Counted from the first letter of the stretch, positions 50,864 to 60,436 are shown. The stretch: DNA of 64,000 bases from Bailinhaonella thermotolerans (GCF_003594875.1 NZ_QZEY01000001.1:186001-250000); one strand, 5' to 3'. The notes: generated by a model not told the origin, from the letters alone. Numbers and translations are program-made.

Positions 50864-52614
50864 TCTGGTTCCAGCTCCAGGTGGAGAAGGCCGGTCCGGG
50901 CGGCCTGCTGCCGCTGCGGGTGTCCAACGATGTCTTCAGCGGGGAGTACGTCCTGGACGCCGACATCAGGGTGGACCTGGTGGCCGGGGCGGCGGCCAGC
51001 ACCTTCAGCGCGAAGCTGACCAACCTGCCGGCCGAGGTCACCGAGACCCTCAAGACCCGGCACGCCGACGCCCTGATGGGCCGGGATCCGGTGGGGGTCT
51101 CGCTCGCCCTCGGCTACTTCGACGACCCGGGCGGCCGCTCGGACGCGGTGGTGCGCGGCGTGCTCACCGGCCTGCGCACCAGCGTCACCGCGGGCGGGGA
51201 CCTGGTGACCGAGCTGCGCGGCGTGGAGGCCGCGGGCTACCGGCTGCTGCGTACGGCGGTGCGCGAGGGGCGTCCCGGCGGCCGATCGCTGACCGCTTCG
51301 GTGCGGGCGGTCGCCGCGGCGGCGAGCAAGGGCGGCCCGATCACCGTCACGGCCTCGGCCGACGGCCTGCCCGAGGCGAGGAACTTCAGCCTGCGGGCGG
51401 GCGACGGGCTGCAGGCGCTGCGGCAGATCGCCCAGGTCGCGCAGGCGCCGCTGGTGATCGGCGACGGGGTGATCCGGATGGGCGCGGCCGCCGACGCGGG
51501 CACGCCGCTGCGGTTCACGGCGGCGGACAACATCGTGTCGCTCGACCACGTCCAGGAGGATCCCGAGGACCTGGTCCCGGCCCCCGCGCCGGCCGACGGA
51601 GGGGGCGGCGCGCTGGGGGCCGCCGCCGGCGCCGTGGCCGCCGCGGCCGGGGTGCGGCTGCCCGGCGGTTCCGGCAAGGCCCGCACGAGCCTGGAGCTGA
51701 CCGTGCTCGGAGATCCGGCGGTCCGTCCCGGGCGCACCGCCGTCGTGGTGCCCGACGACCCGCGGGACGCCCCGCCGGGGCGGCTCCGGGTCGAGCGGGT
51801 CAGGCACCTGTTCCACAGCCGCCGCGGCTACACCTGCGAGGTGCTGCTGGTCGTCGCCGATCCGGGCCGGCGGGCGCCCCGCAGCACCGGGGCCGAGGGC
51901 GTGGGCAGGCGGATGCGCGACCTCGTGGAGTCGGTGCGCGGCGAGAATCCGGCGATCGACGTCGGCGAGGTGGCCAAGTACGGGGCGGGCGGGCACCTCG
52001 CCGACCTGCACTACGGTCAGTCGCCCGCCGCCGATGTGGTCGCGCCGAGCGTGGAGGCGGAGGTCGACCGGGAGCCGCGGCTGCACGAGAGGCCGCTGGC
52101 GTCGCCGTTCGCGTTCCACCGCTGCGGCCTGATGGTGCCGGTGTTCCCCGGCATGCGGGCGGTCCTCGCGCACAACCGGGGCCTGGTCAACGACGCCGTG
52201 GTCACCGGCTTCCTGTGGCCGGACCAGCCGGAGCACACGCCGCCCAGGAACCGGCCCGGCGACTGGTGGCTGTGCCTTCCCACCGGGCTCGACCCGAAGG
52301 GCCTGCCCACCGGCAAGGGCGTCAACGACCTCACCGACGCGGCCGGCCGGCGGGTCGTGCAGGCCAGGGGGCTGCGGATCGCCGTGGGGGACAAGCTCCT
52401 GCCCGACGTCGGAGAGCGCCCCCAGGTGCCCGACGCCCTCGCCGGGAAGCTCCTCATCGAGCACGACAGCGGCACGACCGTGACCGTCGCCACCGACGGG
52501 GCGGTCACCGTGGACGCCGGCGGCAGGCCGCTGACGCTCAAGAGCGGCCCGGCCTCGATCACCCTCGCCGACGGGAAGATCACCCTGCGCGGCACCGCGG
52601 TGGAGGTGGCCTGA
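50851..52614 (+). CDS. VgrG/gp27-gp5-like hub and spike protein
   Basis: A 587-aa central spike, forming the hub that caps the tube and the puncturing needle. The N-terminal half has hub-type folds (VSNDVFSGEYVLDADIRVDLV, VGVSLALGYFDDP, DGLQALRQIAQVAQAPLVIGDG). A central OB-like region is FHRCGLMVPVFPGMRAVLAHNRGLVNDAVVTGFLW. The C-terminal GKLLIEHDSGTTVTVATDGAVTVDAGGRPLTLKSGPASITLADGKITLRGTAVEV has the alternating V/I-x-V and G repeats of a triple-stranded beta-helix. No lysozyme domain. It ends with a TGATG overlap onto the PAAR gene. Confidence 0.85.
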   Translation: MGFVIWFQLQVEKAGPGGLLPLRVSNDVFSGEYVLDADIRVDLVAGAAASTFSAKLTNLPAEVTETLKTRHADALMGRDPVGVSLALGYFDDPGGRSDAVVRGVLTGLRTSVTAGGDLVTELRGVEAAGYRLLRTAVREGRPGGRSLTASVRAVAAAASKGGPITVTASADGLPEARNFSLRAGDGLQALRQIAQVAQAPLVIGDGVIRMGAAADAGTPLRFTAADNIVSLDHVQEDPEDLVPAPAPADGGGGALGAAAGAVAAAAGVRLPGGSGKARTSLELTVLGDPAVRPGRTAVVVPDDPRDAPPGRLRVERVRHLFHSRRGYTCEVLLVVADPGRRAPRSTGAEGVGRRMRDLVESVRGENPAIDVGEVAKYGAGGHLADLHYGQSPAADVVAPSVEAEVDREPRLHERPLASPFAFHRCGLMVPVFPGMRAVLAHNRGLVNDAVVTGFLWPDQPEHTPPRNRPGDWWLCLPTGLDPKGLPTGKGVNDLTDAAGRRVVQARGLRIAVGDKLLPDVGERPQVPDALAGKLLIEHDSGTTVTVATDGAVTVDAGGRPLTLKSGPASITLADGKITLRGTAVEVA

Positions 52615-52946
52615 TGCCGGCCGTGCTGACCACCGGCGCCTCGATCGGCTGCGGCCACGGCGGCACCGTGCGGCTCCAGCCGGGGCAGCGCACGGCCCTC
52701 GTCGCGGGCGCGGCGGTGCTGGCCCGGGGCGACCTGGAGGGGAAGCCGATCACGAACTGCGGCCAGACGGGACCGGGCTTCGTGCCCTGCACCCTCGTCG
52801 CCTCGGTCACCGGGGGCGCCTCGGTGACGCTCCGCGTCGGGGGCCGTCCGGCGCTCCTCGCGACCGTGACCGGCCTGACCAACGGCAACCCGCCCGGCGT
52901 CCTGACCGTGCTGGACCCCGGCCAGACGTCTCTGAGCGCGACATGA
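52614..52946 (+). CDS. PAAR-like spike-tip protein
   Basis: A 110-aa cone-shaped tip. Metal-binding candidates are Cys13 and His15 (GCGHGG) and Cys49 and Cys59 (TNCGQTGPGFVPC), consistent with the Zn-binding PAAR-like fold that sharpens the VgrG needle. Glycine turns between short strands (VLTTGASIG, GGRPALLATVTGLTNGNPPG) fit the family. TGATG coupling directly after the spike gene supports the role. Confidence 0.82.
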   Translation: MPAVLTTGASIGCGHGGTVRLQPGQRTALVAGAAVLARGDLEGKPITNCGQTGPGFVPCTLVASVTGGASVTLRVGGRPALLATVTGLTNGNPPGVLTVLDPGQTSLSAT

Positions 52947-52966
52947 ACGACGATCAGGAGGACCAC

Positions 52967-53365
52967 ATGGCGACCCCCACGGGCCTCGGGCACAGCCTGG
53001 AGCTGCGGGACGGCGACCTCGTCTTCGAGGACGGGCGGCCGGCGCGGATCAGCGGGCTGCCCAATCTGGCGCAGGCCCTGACCCTGCGCGTCCTGACCCC
53101 GCTGGGCGGCGACCGGTTCGCCACCACCTACGGCCTCGACGTCAGGGACGTCTTCACGCGGGCCGCGAGCGTGCGTCAGGCGCAGGACCTGCTGCGGCTC
53201 AGCCTGGTCCGCACCCTGGCCACCGACCGGAGGGTGCGCGAGATCCGCGACATCGCCGTACTCGATCCGCCGCCGGGCGCCGGGCGCCGCCTCTGGCGCT
53301 TCGAGGTGACCATCGTGGCCGCCGACGGCGGTCAGCACACCCTCCCGTTCGGGGTGGAGGTCTGA
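52967..53365 (+). CDS. gp25-like baseplate wedge protein (GPW/gp25 family)
   Basis: A 132-aa wedge protein that nucleates sheath assembly. The pattern LPNLAQALTLRVLTPLGGDRFATTYGLDVRDVF and LVRTLATDRRVREIRDIAVL followed by RRLWRFEVTIVAADGG fits gp25/IraD-fold proteins, including the EPR-like mid-motif region. AGGAGG lies 4 bp before the ATG at 52967, deciding this start over the ATG at 52943 that overlaps the PAAR stop. Its stop overlaps the next start (TGATG). Confidence 0.88.
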   Translation: MATPTGLGHSLELRDGDLVFEDGRPARISGLPNLAQALTLRVLTPLGGDRFATTYGLDVRDVFTRAASVRQAQDLLRLSLVRTLATDRRVREIRDIAVLDPPPGAGRRLWRFEVTIVAADGGQHTLPFGVEV

Positions 53366-54675
53366 TGGCCGAGTACGGCGTCACCGCCTCGGGATTCGTC
53401 CGCAAGGAGTTCGGCACGCTGCTGGCCGAGGCCGCCGCCCGCGCCCGGGCGGCCTTCGGCCCGGACGTCGACCTGTCGGAGACCAGCCCCCTCATGAAGA
53501 TCATCCAGGTCACCAGCGCCGAGCACGCGCGGCAGTGGCGCAGGCTGGAGGACCTCTACTACGCGGGCTTCCAGTCCACCGCGTCCGGCCAGGACCTGGA
53601 CCGGCTCGGCGAGGACGTCGGCGTACCGCGCGCCCACCTCCACGCCTCGGGAGAGGTGACCATCACGGTCCGCGATCCGGCGCCGGACCGGGAGTACGTG
53701 CTCCCCGAGGGCACGGTCCTGGTCACGGCGGCCCCGGTGCGCGCCTTCCACACCACGGCGCCCGTACGGCTCAGCGCACTCGCGGACACCGCCACGGTGG
53801 GCGCGCGGGCGTTCGCCGCGGGCGCGGACGGCAACGCCCTCCCCGGCGAGCTGGTCGGGATCGACCCGGACTACCAGGCCCACTACCTGAACGTCGCCCC
53901 GCCGACGTCCTTCGCCGTCGCCAACCGGGAGTTCACCGGCGGCGAGCGCCGGGAGGACGACGAGACCTACCGGGGCCGGCTGCTCGGCCGTTCCCGCACC
54001 ATGTGGACCCCGGAGGCCGTGCGCCAGGCCGCCCTGTCCGTGCCGGGCGTGATCGACGTGCTGCTGTCCGATCCGCTCGGCGGGGTCGACGTCTCGCAGG
54101 GGTACTTCGGCGCGTTCCCGTTCGACCAGCGGCTGTTCAGCGACGAGCGGCGCCTCGGCGAGCCGTACTTCTTCAGCGTCGTGGTCGCCCACGACTTCTA
54201 CCTGCCGTGGCGGACCGAGCCCCCGGGCCTGGTCACCGGCCTGTTCGAGCGGGTCACCGAGGCCATCGGCCGGGTCCGGCCGGTCGGCATCCATCCGCAG
54301 GTGGTGGAGGCCGACCACATCGAGGTCGGCCTCCGGGCCCGGCTGGTCACGCTGCCGGGATACGACGCCCAGGTGCTGGCCGGGACGCTCACCGAGCGGC
54401 TCGCGGCCGAGCTCGGCACCCTCACGCTGGGCGGCGACGTGCTGTTCAGTCGGGTCATGCGCACGCTGATGGAGCAGCCGGGGATCGGCGACGTGCAGGA
54501 TCTGCGGTTGCGGCGCTGCCCGCCGGCCTTCGGCCGGATCACGCTCGGCACGGTCCCGTTCGCCGCCGACGTCGTCGAGGCCGGGCCGGGCGAGAACCTC
54601 GCCATGGGGCCCACGGAGATCGCGGTGTTCTCCGTCGACTCGGTCCTGCTCGACCTGGAGGTCGCGTCCCGATGA
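53365..54675 (+). CDS. Baseplate J-like protein (gp6/gpJ family)
   Basis: A 436-aa wedge protein. The N-terminus FGTLLAEAAARARAAFGPDVDLSETSPLMKIIQVTSAEHARQWRRLEDLYYAGFQSTASGQDLDRLGEDVGVPR is the classic baseplate J start. The middle carries VLPEGTVLVTAAPVRAFHTTAPV and a TYRGRLLGRSRTMWTPEAVRQAALSVPGVIDVLL dimerisation region. It forms the baseplate ring with gp25. GGAGG stands 4 bp before the ATG. The next gene overlaps by ATGA. Confidence 0.92.
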   Translation: MAEYGVTASGFVRKEFGTLLAEAAARARAAFGPDVDLSETSPLMKIIQVTSAEHARQWRRLEDLYYAGFQSTASGQDLDRLGEDVGVPRAHLHASGEVTITVRDPAPDREYVLPEGTVLVTAAPVRAFHTTAPVRLSALADTATVGARAFAAGADGNALPGELVGIDPDYQAHYLNVAPPTSFAVANREFTGGERREDDETYRGRLLGRSRTMWTPEAVRQAALSVPGVIDVLLSDPLGGVDVSQGYFGAFPFDQRLFSDERRLGEPYFFSVVVAHDFYLPWRTEPPGLVTGLFERVTEAIGRVRPVGIHPQVVEADHIEVGLRARLVTLPGYDAQVLAGTLTERLAAELGTLTLGGDVLFSRVMRTLMEQPGIGDVQDLRLRRCPPAFGRITLGTVPFAADVVEAGPGENLAMGPTEIAVFSVDSVLLDLEVASR

Positions 54676-57600
54676 CGGCCTCGCTCGCCCGGATGACCGG
54701 CGACCTCACCGTCCCCTTCGCCCGCGGCGCCGACACCCTGGAGCTGACCCTCAAGGCGTCCGGCGGGGGCGCGGAGGTCATGCCCCACGACTTCGCCGAG
54801 CATCAGGCCCGGTTCGGCGCGCGGCCCGTGCCGACGTACGTCCTGACGGCGGTGGCGGACGTGCGGGCCGCGACCACGCTCACCGTCGGCTACGAGGTCC
54901 CGCCGTCCGCGGACGCCCGCGCGGTGACGGTGGAGGTCCCGGCCGGCACCGTGTCCGGGACGTCCTTCGCCCTCGTGCTGCCGCCCGAGCACGCGGCCCA
55001 TGCCGTGCTGCGCTCGGTGAGCGGCGCGCCGGCGGCCGGGCCGGCGCCGGAGACGTGGCGGCTGACCGCGCTGCTCGGCAACCTCGCCCGGCTGCTGTGG
55101 GTGGCCGGGGCGGAGGCGGACGTGCTGGACCGGTACGGGGCCGACATCCGCCGGGCCGTGCGGTGCAGCGAGCGGGCGTCCGGGACCACGCTGGACCGGA
55201 TCGGGTACGACCTCGGTGTCGCGCGCTTCCCGGGCAGGCCGTACGGGCACGAGGACGGCACCCTCGCGCTGTACCACCTGGACGACGCCCAGGGCGCCCC
55301 GGTGCGGGACCTGTGGCCGCTGTACCTGGGCGGCGGCGCCGGTCACGACGGCGTCGCGGGCGCCGGGGTGCTCGCGGGCGCCCCCGGCCGGTTCGGCGGC
55401 GGCATGCGCCTGGCCGCCCCCGGCGCCGAGATCCTCGTGCCGCACGCCCCGGCGCTGTCCACCGGCGCCGGCGCGAGCCTCACCGCCGAGTGCTTCGTCA
55501 AACCCGACCCGTCCACCGGCGAGGGCGCGCTGCTGTCCAAGCACGCCGACCCGTCCGACCCCGCGCGGCCCGGCTGGGCCCTGAGCGTCGGCGAGTTCGG
55601 CCGGGGGATCGCCCGCAACGTGCGGCTGCGGATCGGCGACGGCACGGCCTCGCGCGACCTGTACGCCGACCGGAGCCTGCCCACGGCCCGTTTCACGCAC
55701 GTCGCCGCGGTGGTGGACCGGCCCGCCCGGCAGGTGCGGCTGCTCCTCGACGGCGAGACGGTGGCGCGCGCCTCGCTCTCCGCCGACCCCCCGCTCAAGG
55801 GGCCGCTCGCCAACACCGAGCCCTTCCGGATCGGGCGCGCGGGCGCCGATCCCGCGCACGCCTTCGCCGGGATCGTCGACGAGGTGCGCCTGTCGGCGGC
55901 CCCGCGCACCGCCTTCCACCCGGCGCTGGGCGAGTCCGACGCGTCGTACCGGGCGCGGCTGCGCATCTTCCGCCGCTGGGCGCTGCCGACCAGGCTCGGG
56001 GTGCAGTCCCTGCTGAACGAGGTGGTCGGGCCGGTGCGGGTGATCGGGCGGCCCGACCCCGTCGCCGACCCGTTCGTGGTGACCGACGCCGACGCGGCGC
56101 TCCTGCAGTCCGCCCACCTGCTGACCGTGCGGCCCGTGGAGGTGCCCGCCGGATCCACGATCGACGACACGGGCCGCAGGGGGCTCGCCGAGGCCGACGT
56201 CCTCACCGAGCCCGACGAGTCCTTCGCGCCGGCGCTGCTGGTCGCCTTCGACGACCCGCGGGCCGACTTCGACGCCCCCTCGGGCGGGGCGAACCCCCGG
56301 CTCATGCGGGTCGGCACCCGCGGGGCGCTGCGGGGACTGCTCGACGCGCTCGGGGCCGCCGGGGTCGCCGGACGGCTGCGGGTGCGGGGCGGCTACGACC
56401 CGGCCGCGCCGGACTCGCGGGCCGCCGGCCGCGCGCTGGTGCTGACCCACTCCGCGCTGGCGCCGGAGCGGCTCGCGGCCCAGGCCGTCCTGGCGGGCTT
56501 CGCCTTCGTCGCGCACCGGCCCGGGCAGGCCGGCGAACCCGGGCAGGTGTACGCCGCGGTGCGCTCCACCGCCTCCTTCGAGATCGTCGGCGGGGCCGGC
56601 GGCACGGCCACCCCCGAGAACGGCTTCGACCTGCTCACCGGGCAGTCCCTCGCGCTGCGGCTGGAACCGGCGCCGCCGCCCGGGGCCGAGGTGCGCTGGT
56701 CGCTGGTGCCGTGCGGGCCGGGGCGGGCGTCCGCCGCCGGGAGCGTGGACCGCCGCGACGTGCTGATCCGCGCCGAGCTGCCCGGCCGGGTGACCGCCGA
56801 GGCGCAGGTCCGCGACCGCGGGCGCGCGTTCCGCGCGTCGCGTCCGCTGCGGATCGGCCTCGCCGAGCTCGCCGCGGGCGAATCGATCGCCGCGTCCGGC
56901 CGGCTCCGCCCGCCCGCGCCCGGCCCGCTGCGCGCCGACGAGCGCGTCCACCCCGTGTACCTGGTCGACGCCCCGGGCCGGTACGCCCGCCCGGCGGGCG
57001 GCCCACCGGAGACCCGCCGCGTCCACCCGGCCCTGGCCGCCCGGCTGGAGGCGCTCGCCGCGCTGCTCCCGCCGGGCGATCCGCAGCTCCTCGCCGCCTG
57101 GGACCCCGGCGCCGCCGGGCCCGCCGCGGCCGGTCGCGCGGTGACGCTGGCGCGGGGCACCTCGACGGCCTCGCTCGCCCGCCTCGGCGCGCTGGCCCAC
57201 GCCGCCGGGTTCAGCCGGGTCGCCAACGACGGGTCCGCGCTGTCGCTGTTCCAGGAATCCGGGCCGGCCGCCCCGGTGCGGGGCCCGGCCACGGTGGACG
57301 AGGGCGGAGCGGCCGTCGTCCAGATCGCCCGGGCCGCGCCCCGGGCCGTCACGCTCGCGGCCGGCCTGGTGTGGACGGTCAACGGCGGCACCGGCAGCGT
57401 CTCGGCGCTCGACCCGGCCACCGGCGCCGTGGCCGCCTGCGTCAAGGCCGGTCTGGAACCGGGGGCGATCGCGGCCGCGCCGGACGGCGCCCGGCTGGTG
57501 GTCGCCGACACCGGGGACACCACGCTCACCGTGATCACCACCGGCGACCGGGCGGTCGCCGGGCGGATCGCCCTGCCGGCCGCGCCCGCCGACGTGGCCC

Positions 57601-58637
57601 ACCACCCGTCGGCCGCACGCGCCTACGCGGGGCTGCGCTCCGGCGCGCTCGTCGAGGTCGATCCCGTGGCACGGACCGTGACCCGCTCGCTCGACCTCGG
57701 CTCGCCCGTGATCGCGGTGCGCTGCGAGCCCGGCGGCGCCCGCCTGTGGGCCGCGACCGCCGACGGCCGGCTGCGCGCGGTCGCCCTGCCGGGCTTCACC
57801 GCCGCCCAGACGGTCACCCTGGCCGGCGCCCCGCGCGGTCTGGCCGTGGGGAGCGCCCGCGCCTATGTCACCGTGCCCGGCGCGCTCCAGGTCGTCGGCC
57901 TCGCGACCGCGTCGGTCCAGGCCACCTTCACCGACGCCGGGGGCGCGCCGTCCGCGCTCGCCCTCGACCCCGCCGGCGCCCTGCTGTACGTCGTGGACCC
58001 GGCCGGCGGGCGGGTGCACCTGCGCAGGGCCGACGGGAGCGGGCACGCCCTGCCCGGGCTGCCCGCCTCGGTGTCGCTGCCAGGGGCCGCCGCCGTCGCC
58101 GCGGACGCCGTACGCGGGTACGTCGCCGCGAGCGCGGACGCGGGTGACGGCGTCGACGTGCTGGACGCGGGCGGCGGCGGCGCGCTGCTCGCCTCCTGGC
58201 CGCTCGGCACCGGCCTGGGCGAACGGCTGGTGTGGTCGACACGGGTGACCGGCGGGGCGCGGGCCGAGCTGACGGCGGCGACCCGGCCGCGGACGACGGT
58301 GCTCGGCGTGCGGGCGGGGCCCGTGCAGGTCCGGGCCGCCCTGCGGCACACCGGCGCCACGCCGCCGTACACCTTCCGGGTGGAGCCGTCCGAGACCCTG
58401 CGGGCCATCGAGGCCGCGGGCGGCCGGTTCGTGGTCGCCAAGGACCAGTACGACCTGGCGATGAACGTGCTCAACCATCTGTGCCCGGTCGGCGTGGAGA
58501 TCGACACGGGCAGCGTCCGGGCGCATGTGCTGGAGCTGGCGAGCGGTCTGCTCGACGCGTTCCCGCCGTACGTCTACCCCGACTTCCGCGCCCGGGGCCC
58601 GCGCCCGCCCGGCTGGACGTACGGGCTCGACCAGTGA
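54672..58637 (+). CDS. Giant tail-tip protein: phage tail I-like core, LamG-like domain and YVTN-type beta-propeller
   Basis: 1321 aa. Residues about 1-195: tail-protein-I-like region with helices (RLTALLGNLARLLWVAGAEADVLDRYGADIRRAV, TLDRIGYDLGVARFPGRPYGHED). About 197-410: concanavalin-like LamG domain (GTLALYHLDDAQ, FTHVAAVVDRPARQVRLLLDGETVA, FRIGRAG, AGIVDEVRLS). About 415-450: SYRARLRIFRRWALPTRLGVQSLLNEV. About 890-1180: repeated VLDPATG/YVTVPG-like blades consistent with a YVTN beta-propeller (VWTVNGGTGSVSALDPATGAV, DTTLTVITTGDRAVAG, LYVVDPAGGRVHL). The position after baseplate J and the lectin-like domains suggest target recognition. Length is unusual for a tail I protein. Confidence 0.75.
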   Translation: MTASLARMTGDLTVPFARGADTLELTLKASGGGAEVMPHDFAEHQARFGARPVPTYVLTAVADVRAATTLTVGYEVPPSADARAVTVEVPAGTVSGTSFALVLPPEHAAHAVLRSVSGAPAAGPAPETWRLTALLGNLARLLWVAGAEADVLDRYGADIRRAVRCSERASGTTLDRIGYDLGVARFPGRPYGHEDGTLALYHLDDAQGAPVRDLWPLYLGGGAGHDGVAGAGVLAGAPGRFGGGMRLAAPGAEILVPHAPALSTGAGASLTAECFVKPDPSTGEGALLSKHADPSDPARPGWALSVGEFGRGIARNVRLRIGDGTASRDLYADRSLPTARFTHVAAVVDRPARQVRLLLDGETVARASLSADPPLKGPLANTEPFRIGRAGADPAHAFAGIVDEVRLSAAPRTAFHPALGESDASYRARLRIFRRWALPTRLGVQSLLNEVVGPVRVIGRPDPVADPFVVTDADAALLQSAHLLTVRPVEVPAGSTIDDTGRRGLAEADVLTEPDESFAPALLVAFDDPRADFDAPSGGANPRLMRVGTRGALRGLLDALGAAGVAGRLRVRGGYDPAAPDSRAAGRALVLTHSALAPERLAAQAVLAGFAFVAHRPGQAGEPGQVYAAVRSTASFEIVGGAGGTATPENGFDLLTGQSLALRLEPAPPPGAEVRWSLVPCGPGRASAAGSVDRRDVLIRAELPGRVTAEAQVRDRGRAFRASRPLRIGLAELAAGESIAASGRLRPPAPGPLRADERVHPVYLVDAPGRYARPAGGPPETRRVHPALAARLEALAALLPPGDPQLLAAWDPGAAGPAAAGRAVTLARGTSTASLARLGALAHAAGFSRVANDGSALSLFQESGPAAPVRGPATVDEGGAAVVQIARAAPRAVTLAAGLVWTVNGGTGSVSALDPATGAVAACVKAGLEPGAIAAAPDGARLVVADTGDTTLTVITTGDRAVAGRIALPAAPADVAHHPSAARAYAGLRSGALVEVDPVARTVTRSLDLGSPVIAVRCEPGGARLWAATADGRLRAVALPGFTAAQTVTLAGAPRGLAVGSARAYVTVPGALQVVGLATASVQATFTDAGGAPSALALDPAGALLYVVDPAGGRVHLRRADGSGHALPGLPASVSLPGAAAVAADAVRGYVAASADAGDGVDVLDAGGGGALLASWPLGTGLGERLVWSTRVTGGARAELTAATRPRTTVLGVRAGPVQVRAALRHTGATPPYTFRVEPSETLRAIEAAGGRFVVAKDQYDLAMNVLNHLCPVGVEIDTGSVRAHVLELASGLLDAFPPYVYPDFRARGPRPPGWTYGLDQ

Positions 58638-58680
58638 CCACACCCCTGTTGACCGATGACGTCCCGAGGAGGGGACCACG

Positions 58681-59280
58681 ATGAGCGTGAACTACACACC
58701 CGCCTTCCGGCACAAGGACTGGATCGACAACGTCGACCGGGTCCGGGCGGCCGGCGACAACGGCTTCAACGCCCGCTTCCACGCGCTGGAGGCCGAGTTC
58801 GCCACGCTGTCCCAGGTCATCGCCAAGGTGAACGAAGCCCTCCAGCTCCCCGCGCCCCGGCCGGTGAAGTTCACCCTGACGCCCGCCCTGATCACGCTGA
58901 CGGATCCGTGGGAGCACGTGTCCGGCGCGGTGTCGAAGCCGATCGGCTCCAGCGCCGCCAGCGGCATGATGTCGCTCTCCCTGCCCCACCGGGCGACCAT
59001 CACCGAGCTGCGGGCCTGCGGGCGCAAGAAGGGCGGGAACCTGTTCGTCAACGTCTACCGGCAGAACCTCGCCGCGGGCTCGGCGCAGGAGCTCATCGTC
59101 GGGCTGACGCTGGGCAACGGCCCGTTCGACACCTCCAACGCGGTGACGAGCGGGGACAGGGCCAAGGTCGACAACGACAACTACCGCTACTACCTGACCG
59201 CCGAGCTCGACAGCGCGCCGACCGGTCCCGACAGCGCGGTCCAGCTCACCTGCTTCCAGCTCACGTGCCTCACCCCCTGA
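58681..59280 (+). CDS. Tail fibre-like protein
   Basis: A 199-aa protein with GAGGAGGGG upstream of the ATG. N-terminal helices (FRHKDWIDNVDRVRAAGDNGFNARFHALEAEFATLSQVIAKVNEAL) look like a short coiled-coil attachment domain; the rest is beta-rich and Ser/Thr/Asn-rich (MMSLSLPHRATITELRACGRKKGGNLFVNVYRQNL). It lacks a recognised receptor-binding family. Position after the tip protein suggests a fibre or collar component. Confidence 0.55.
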   Translation: MSVNYTPAFRHKDWIDNVDRVRAAGDNGFNARFHALEAEFATLSQVIAKVNEALQLPAPRPVKFTLTPALITLTDPWEHVSGAVSKPIGSSAASGMMSLSLPHRATITELRACGRKKGGNLFVNVYRQNLAAGSAQELIVGLTLGNGPFDTSNAVTSGDRAKVDNDNYRYYLTAELDSAPTGPDSAVQLTCFQLTCLTP

Positions 59281-59357
59281 TCCGCTTCCAGATCGGGCAC
59301 GTCATCCCCTCACCCGTATTCGGCTCACTCGCCCACATGTCCTGAAAGGAGCTCACC

Positions 59358-60422
59358 ATGCCCAAGGAGCCCGGAAACCTCTACGTCAAGTACGCCGACG
59401 GCGACGACGGCACCGACGTCATCCCGGCCGGGGCCGCGTTCTGGGCCTCGCCCTCGATCTGGCTCACCGACACCGCCGGCAACAGCATCCCCTCCGCCCA
59501 GGTCGGGGTGGACAACTGGGTGCACGTGCGGGTGGACAGCACGAGCACCGAGCCGTACACCGGCGTCAAGGTGCAGACCTGGGTATGCGACTACACCGCG
59601 GGGTTCATCGGGCCCGACGCGGCGCAGTCCAGCTCCGGCGGGGCCAACGGCCGCACGGCCACCGTCGGCACGGCGGTGACCAAGTCCTCGCCCGGCACGA
59701 TGCACGTGGTGTGGCGCCCGACCAACGCGGACCTGATCAACGGCCCGAACCCCCGCGAGGGGCACCTGTGCGTCGGGGCGAACGTCTACGTCGAGAGCCC
59801 GCCCGGCCCGGAGGGCGCGCGGCTGACCGGCGGGCGGCTCGATGTGATCAACAACCGCCACCACGGCTGGAAGAACGTCACCGTCATCACCAAGACGCTG
59901 CGGCTGGCCCCGTTCGCCTTCCGGCTGGCCAACCCGGGGGCGGAGCCGGACGAGTTCAGGGTCCGGGCCCGCGAACTCGACCGGGGCGAGTGCCTCGGCC
60001 GCCTGGAGCGGGAACACCTCCTCATGCGGGACTTCGTCGACCTGGTCGACGGGGAGCCCAGGCCCGACCCCGTGCCCGCGCTGTGCCAGACGGAGCCGCT
60101 CGAGCGGACCTGGCTGGCCCAGGGCGGCCGCCTGGTCCTGCGCAACATGCCTGAGCCCGCGGAGCTGCGCCCCGCCGAGCACGACGCCGAGTTCACCATC
60201 CGCACCGTGAACCCGGCATGCGAGGAGCGCGAGCAGTGCGGCGATCCCACCCGGGTGCGGATCAGGCCCGGGGAGCTGACGCCGGTCGTGTTCGTCCTGG
60301 AGTGCGACGGCGACCCGGGCGAGGTGCACACCATCGACATCACCCAGCGGACCGGTGAGGGCGCGGTGATCGGCGGGGCACGGCTGATCGCCGTCCACGT
60401 CCCGGACTGGCACTGCCGTTGA
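59358..60422 (+). CDS. Beta-rich protein at the end of the injection-system cluster
   Basis: 354 aa, no signal peptide; AAAGGAG precedes the ATG. The first half has an Ig/Fn3-like strand pattern (GVDNWVHVRVDSTSTEPYTGVKVQTWVCDYT, TMHVVWRPTNADLI), and the second half another beta domain (PAEHDAEFTIRTVNPACEEREQCGDPTRVRIRPGELTPVVFVLECDGDPGEVHTIDITQ). Cysteines at C253, C259 and nearby may form a disulfide or metal site. The role is unknown: fibre-tip decoration or a secreted substrate. It is the last gene before the convergent two-component system. Confidence 0.5.
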   Translation: MPKEPGNLYVKYADGDDGTDVIPAGAAFWASPSIWLTDTAGNSIPSAQVGVDNWVHVRVDSTSTEPYTGVKVQTWVCDYTAGFIGPDAAQSSSGGANGRTATVGTAVTKSSPGTMHVVWRPTNADLINGPNPREGHLCVGANVYVESPPGPEGARLTGGRLDVINNRHHGWKNVTVITKTLRLAPFAFRLANPGAEPDEFRVRARELDRGECLGRLEREHLLMRDFVDLVDGEPRPDPVPALCQTEPLERTWLAQGGRLVLRNMPEPAELRPAEHDAEFTIRTVNPACEEREQCGDPTRVRIRPGELTPVVFVLECDGDPGEVHTIDITQRTGEGAVIGGARLIAVHVPDWHCR

Positions 60423-60436
60423 CCGCCCGCCGGGCG

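Noticed and set aside
40867-60422. Intact prophage.
   Set aside because: No integrase, attachment-site duplication, terminase, portal, capsid, or lysis genes; base composition matches the flanks.
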